From assembly GCF_009017415.1 (NCBI RefSeq), contig NC_092406.1, positions 6,076,001 to 6,140,000 on the forward strand: a stretch of DNA of 64,000 nt. Reading direction: 5' to 3'. This document shows positions 63,505 through 64,000 of this stretch, piece by piece. This DNA comes from Aspergillus flavus. Its lineage: Eukaryota > Ascomycota > Eurotiomycetes > Eurotiales > Aspergillaceae. Made by a program: the position numbers and the translations under genes. The notes beneath the pieces are model-generated. The model had not been told where the DNA came from. It did not search any database and worked only from the letters and a program-made list of their open reading frames with translations. How positions within the stretch are numbered: the first letter of the stretch is position 1; the number at the start of each line of letters is the position of its first letter.

Positions 63505-64000
63505 ATGACCATCAACGAGATGATTCACCGGCTTGACTGGATGTCCGCCGAACTCTCTACTGAACCGCTAAACTTTCGAAAGGTTGTTTTCTTAGCCGCA
63601 GACGAGGACAGCAGGGAAAGGCTATCTAGATACCAGGCCCAGCTTGCCAGTGAGGGCTTAACAACTGTCTTTATTGGCCATGCTACGGAGATCACCCCCT
63701 TGTTAACGCCCGATACGATTGTTGTTCACATCCCGCACGTGGCCAGAGAGAAGAGCGGCGTCTACGAAGCGGTGACGAAGTCGTGCACCAGTTTGATTGC
63801 AGCAGCGCAGGTACTGTATCATCATAACCAGGACAGCCGAGACAGGACGAGCAGGCTTTTCTCGCTCATCTCGAGGGACTCCGGTACGGACGGTCTAGAG
63901 TATGCCCCGCTGTATGGCCTGGCGCGGGTCATGAAGACGGAAATGGCGGAGGGTTTTGGCGGCCTATTTGATGAAGACCGAGGGCACTTTCCGTTGTCTG
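63505..64000 (+). CDS. Polyketide-synthase ketoreductase-region-like protein, cut by window end
   Basis: The frame is open from ATG 63505 to the window end (165 codons seen). It starts MTINEMIHRLDWMSAELSTE and continues with VVFLAADEDSRERLSRYQ, TIVVHIPHVAREKSGVYEA, LIAAAQVLYHH and LFSLISRD. It reaches EYAPLYGLARVMKTEMAEGF then GGLFDEDRGHFPLS. The last part resembles the APLYGLARII..E....WGGLIDV segment of the structural half of the ketoreductase domain in 6-methylsalicylic-acid-synthase-type PKSs, and HRLDW resembles the strand that opens it. A full PKS would have KS, AT and DH domains upstream; none is present. This is therefore either a free-standing KR (or KR-ACP) protein or a truncated PKS with its own promoter. 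Codons beyond 64000 are unseen. Confidence 0.6.
   Translation, partial: MTINEMIHRLDWMSAELSTEPLNFRKVVFLAADEDSRERLSRYQAQLASEGLTTVFIGHATEITPLLTPDTIVVHIPHVAREKSGVYEAVTKSCTSLIAAAQVLYHHNQDSRDRTSRLFSLISRDSGTDGLEYAPLYGLARVMKTEMAEGFGGLFDEDRGHFPLS

Noticed and set aside
1..64000. CRISPR arrays, prophage, insertion sequences, bacterial operons or riboswitches
   Set aside because: The window is clearly eukaryotic (spliceosomal introns, fungal families) and no such structure was seen.

Overview
The window is a stretch of filamentous-fungus chromosome, most likely from an Aspergillus or a close Eurotiales relative. Genes are spaced out on both strands, most are cut by short (48-90 bp) GT-AG introns, and the families are typical of that group: an Asp f 4-like secreted protein, Zn2Cys6 regulators, a DUF3425-type bZIP, a rhodopsin-domain membrane protein, a yapsin-like aspartic protease and an Ayg1-like hydrolase. 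One tRNA-Ser(AGA) is present. All exon joins were worked out by eye from reading frame and splice signals.

Layout. 0-12 kb is gene-poor: a GT8 glycosyltransferase, a broken YAT-type amino-acid permease, a small thioredoxin-like protein, a frameshifted PGAP4/MGAT4-like membrane glycosyltransferase, an intact NmrA-like protein, then almost 3 kb of degenerate DNA with a diverged repeat pair. 12-34 kb is ordinary single genes: an uncharacterised 286-aa protein, a 7-TM rhodopsin-domain protein, a KGG-type stress protein, mitochondrial BolA-like and peroxiredoxin proteins, a GPI-type aspartic protease, the Asp f 4-like protein, a 1202-aa DUF3433-like membrane protein and a secreted Cys-rich/But2-like protein. 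A frameshifted HNH-nuclease relic lies at 35 kb.

36-50.5 kb looks like an accessory metabolic cluster: secreted metallo-beta-lactamase-fold protein, Zn2Cys6 regulator, DAL5-type transporter, class II aldolase/adducin protein, an unusual 781-aa fusion of a two-Rossmann FAD/NAD(P)-binding module with a 10-formyltetrahydrofolate-type formyltransferase, a divergently transcribed MTD1-like methylenetetrahydrofolate dehydrogenase, and a monocarboxylate-type MFS transporter. The pairing of formyltransferase and folate enzyme suggests dedicated one-carbon supply for an N-formylation (possibly N-hydroxylation plus N-formylation) reaction. This is the best candidate for an undescribed system here. The function is inference.

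51-58.5 kb returns to housekeeping-like genes: a minimal HhH-GPD protein, tRNA-Ser, homoserine dehydrogenase, an SSADH-like aldehyde dehydrogenase and a bZIP factor. 59 kb to the end looks like the edge of a second specialised-metabolism locus: a Zn2Cys6 regulator divergent from a secreted Ayg1-like hydrolase, then the start of an ORF resembling the ketoreductase region of 6-MSAS-type polyketide synthases. That ORF has its own TATA box and no synthase upstream, and it runs off the window.
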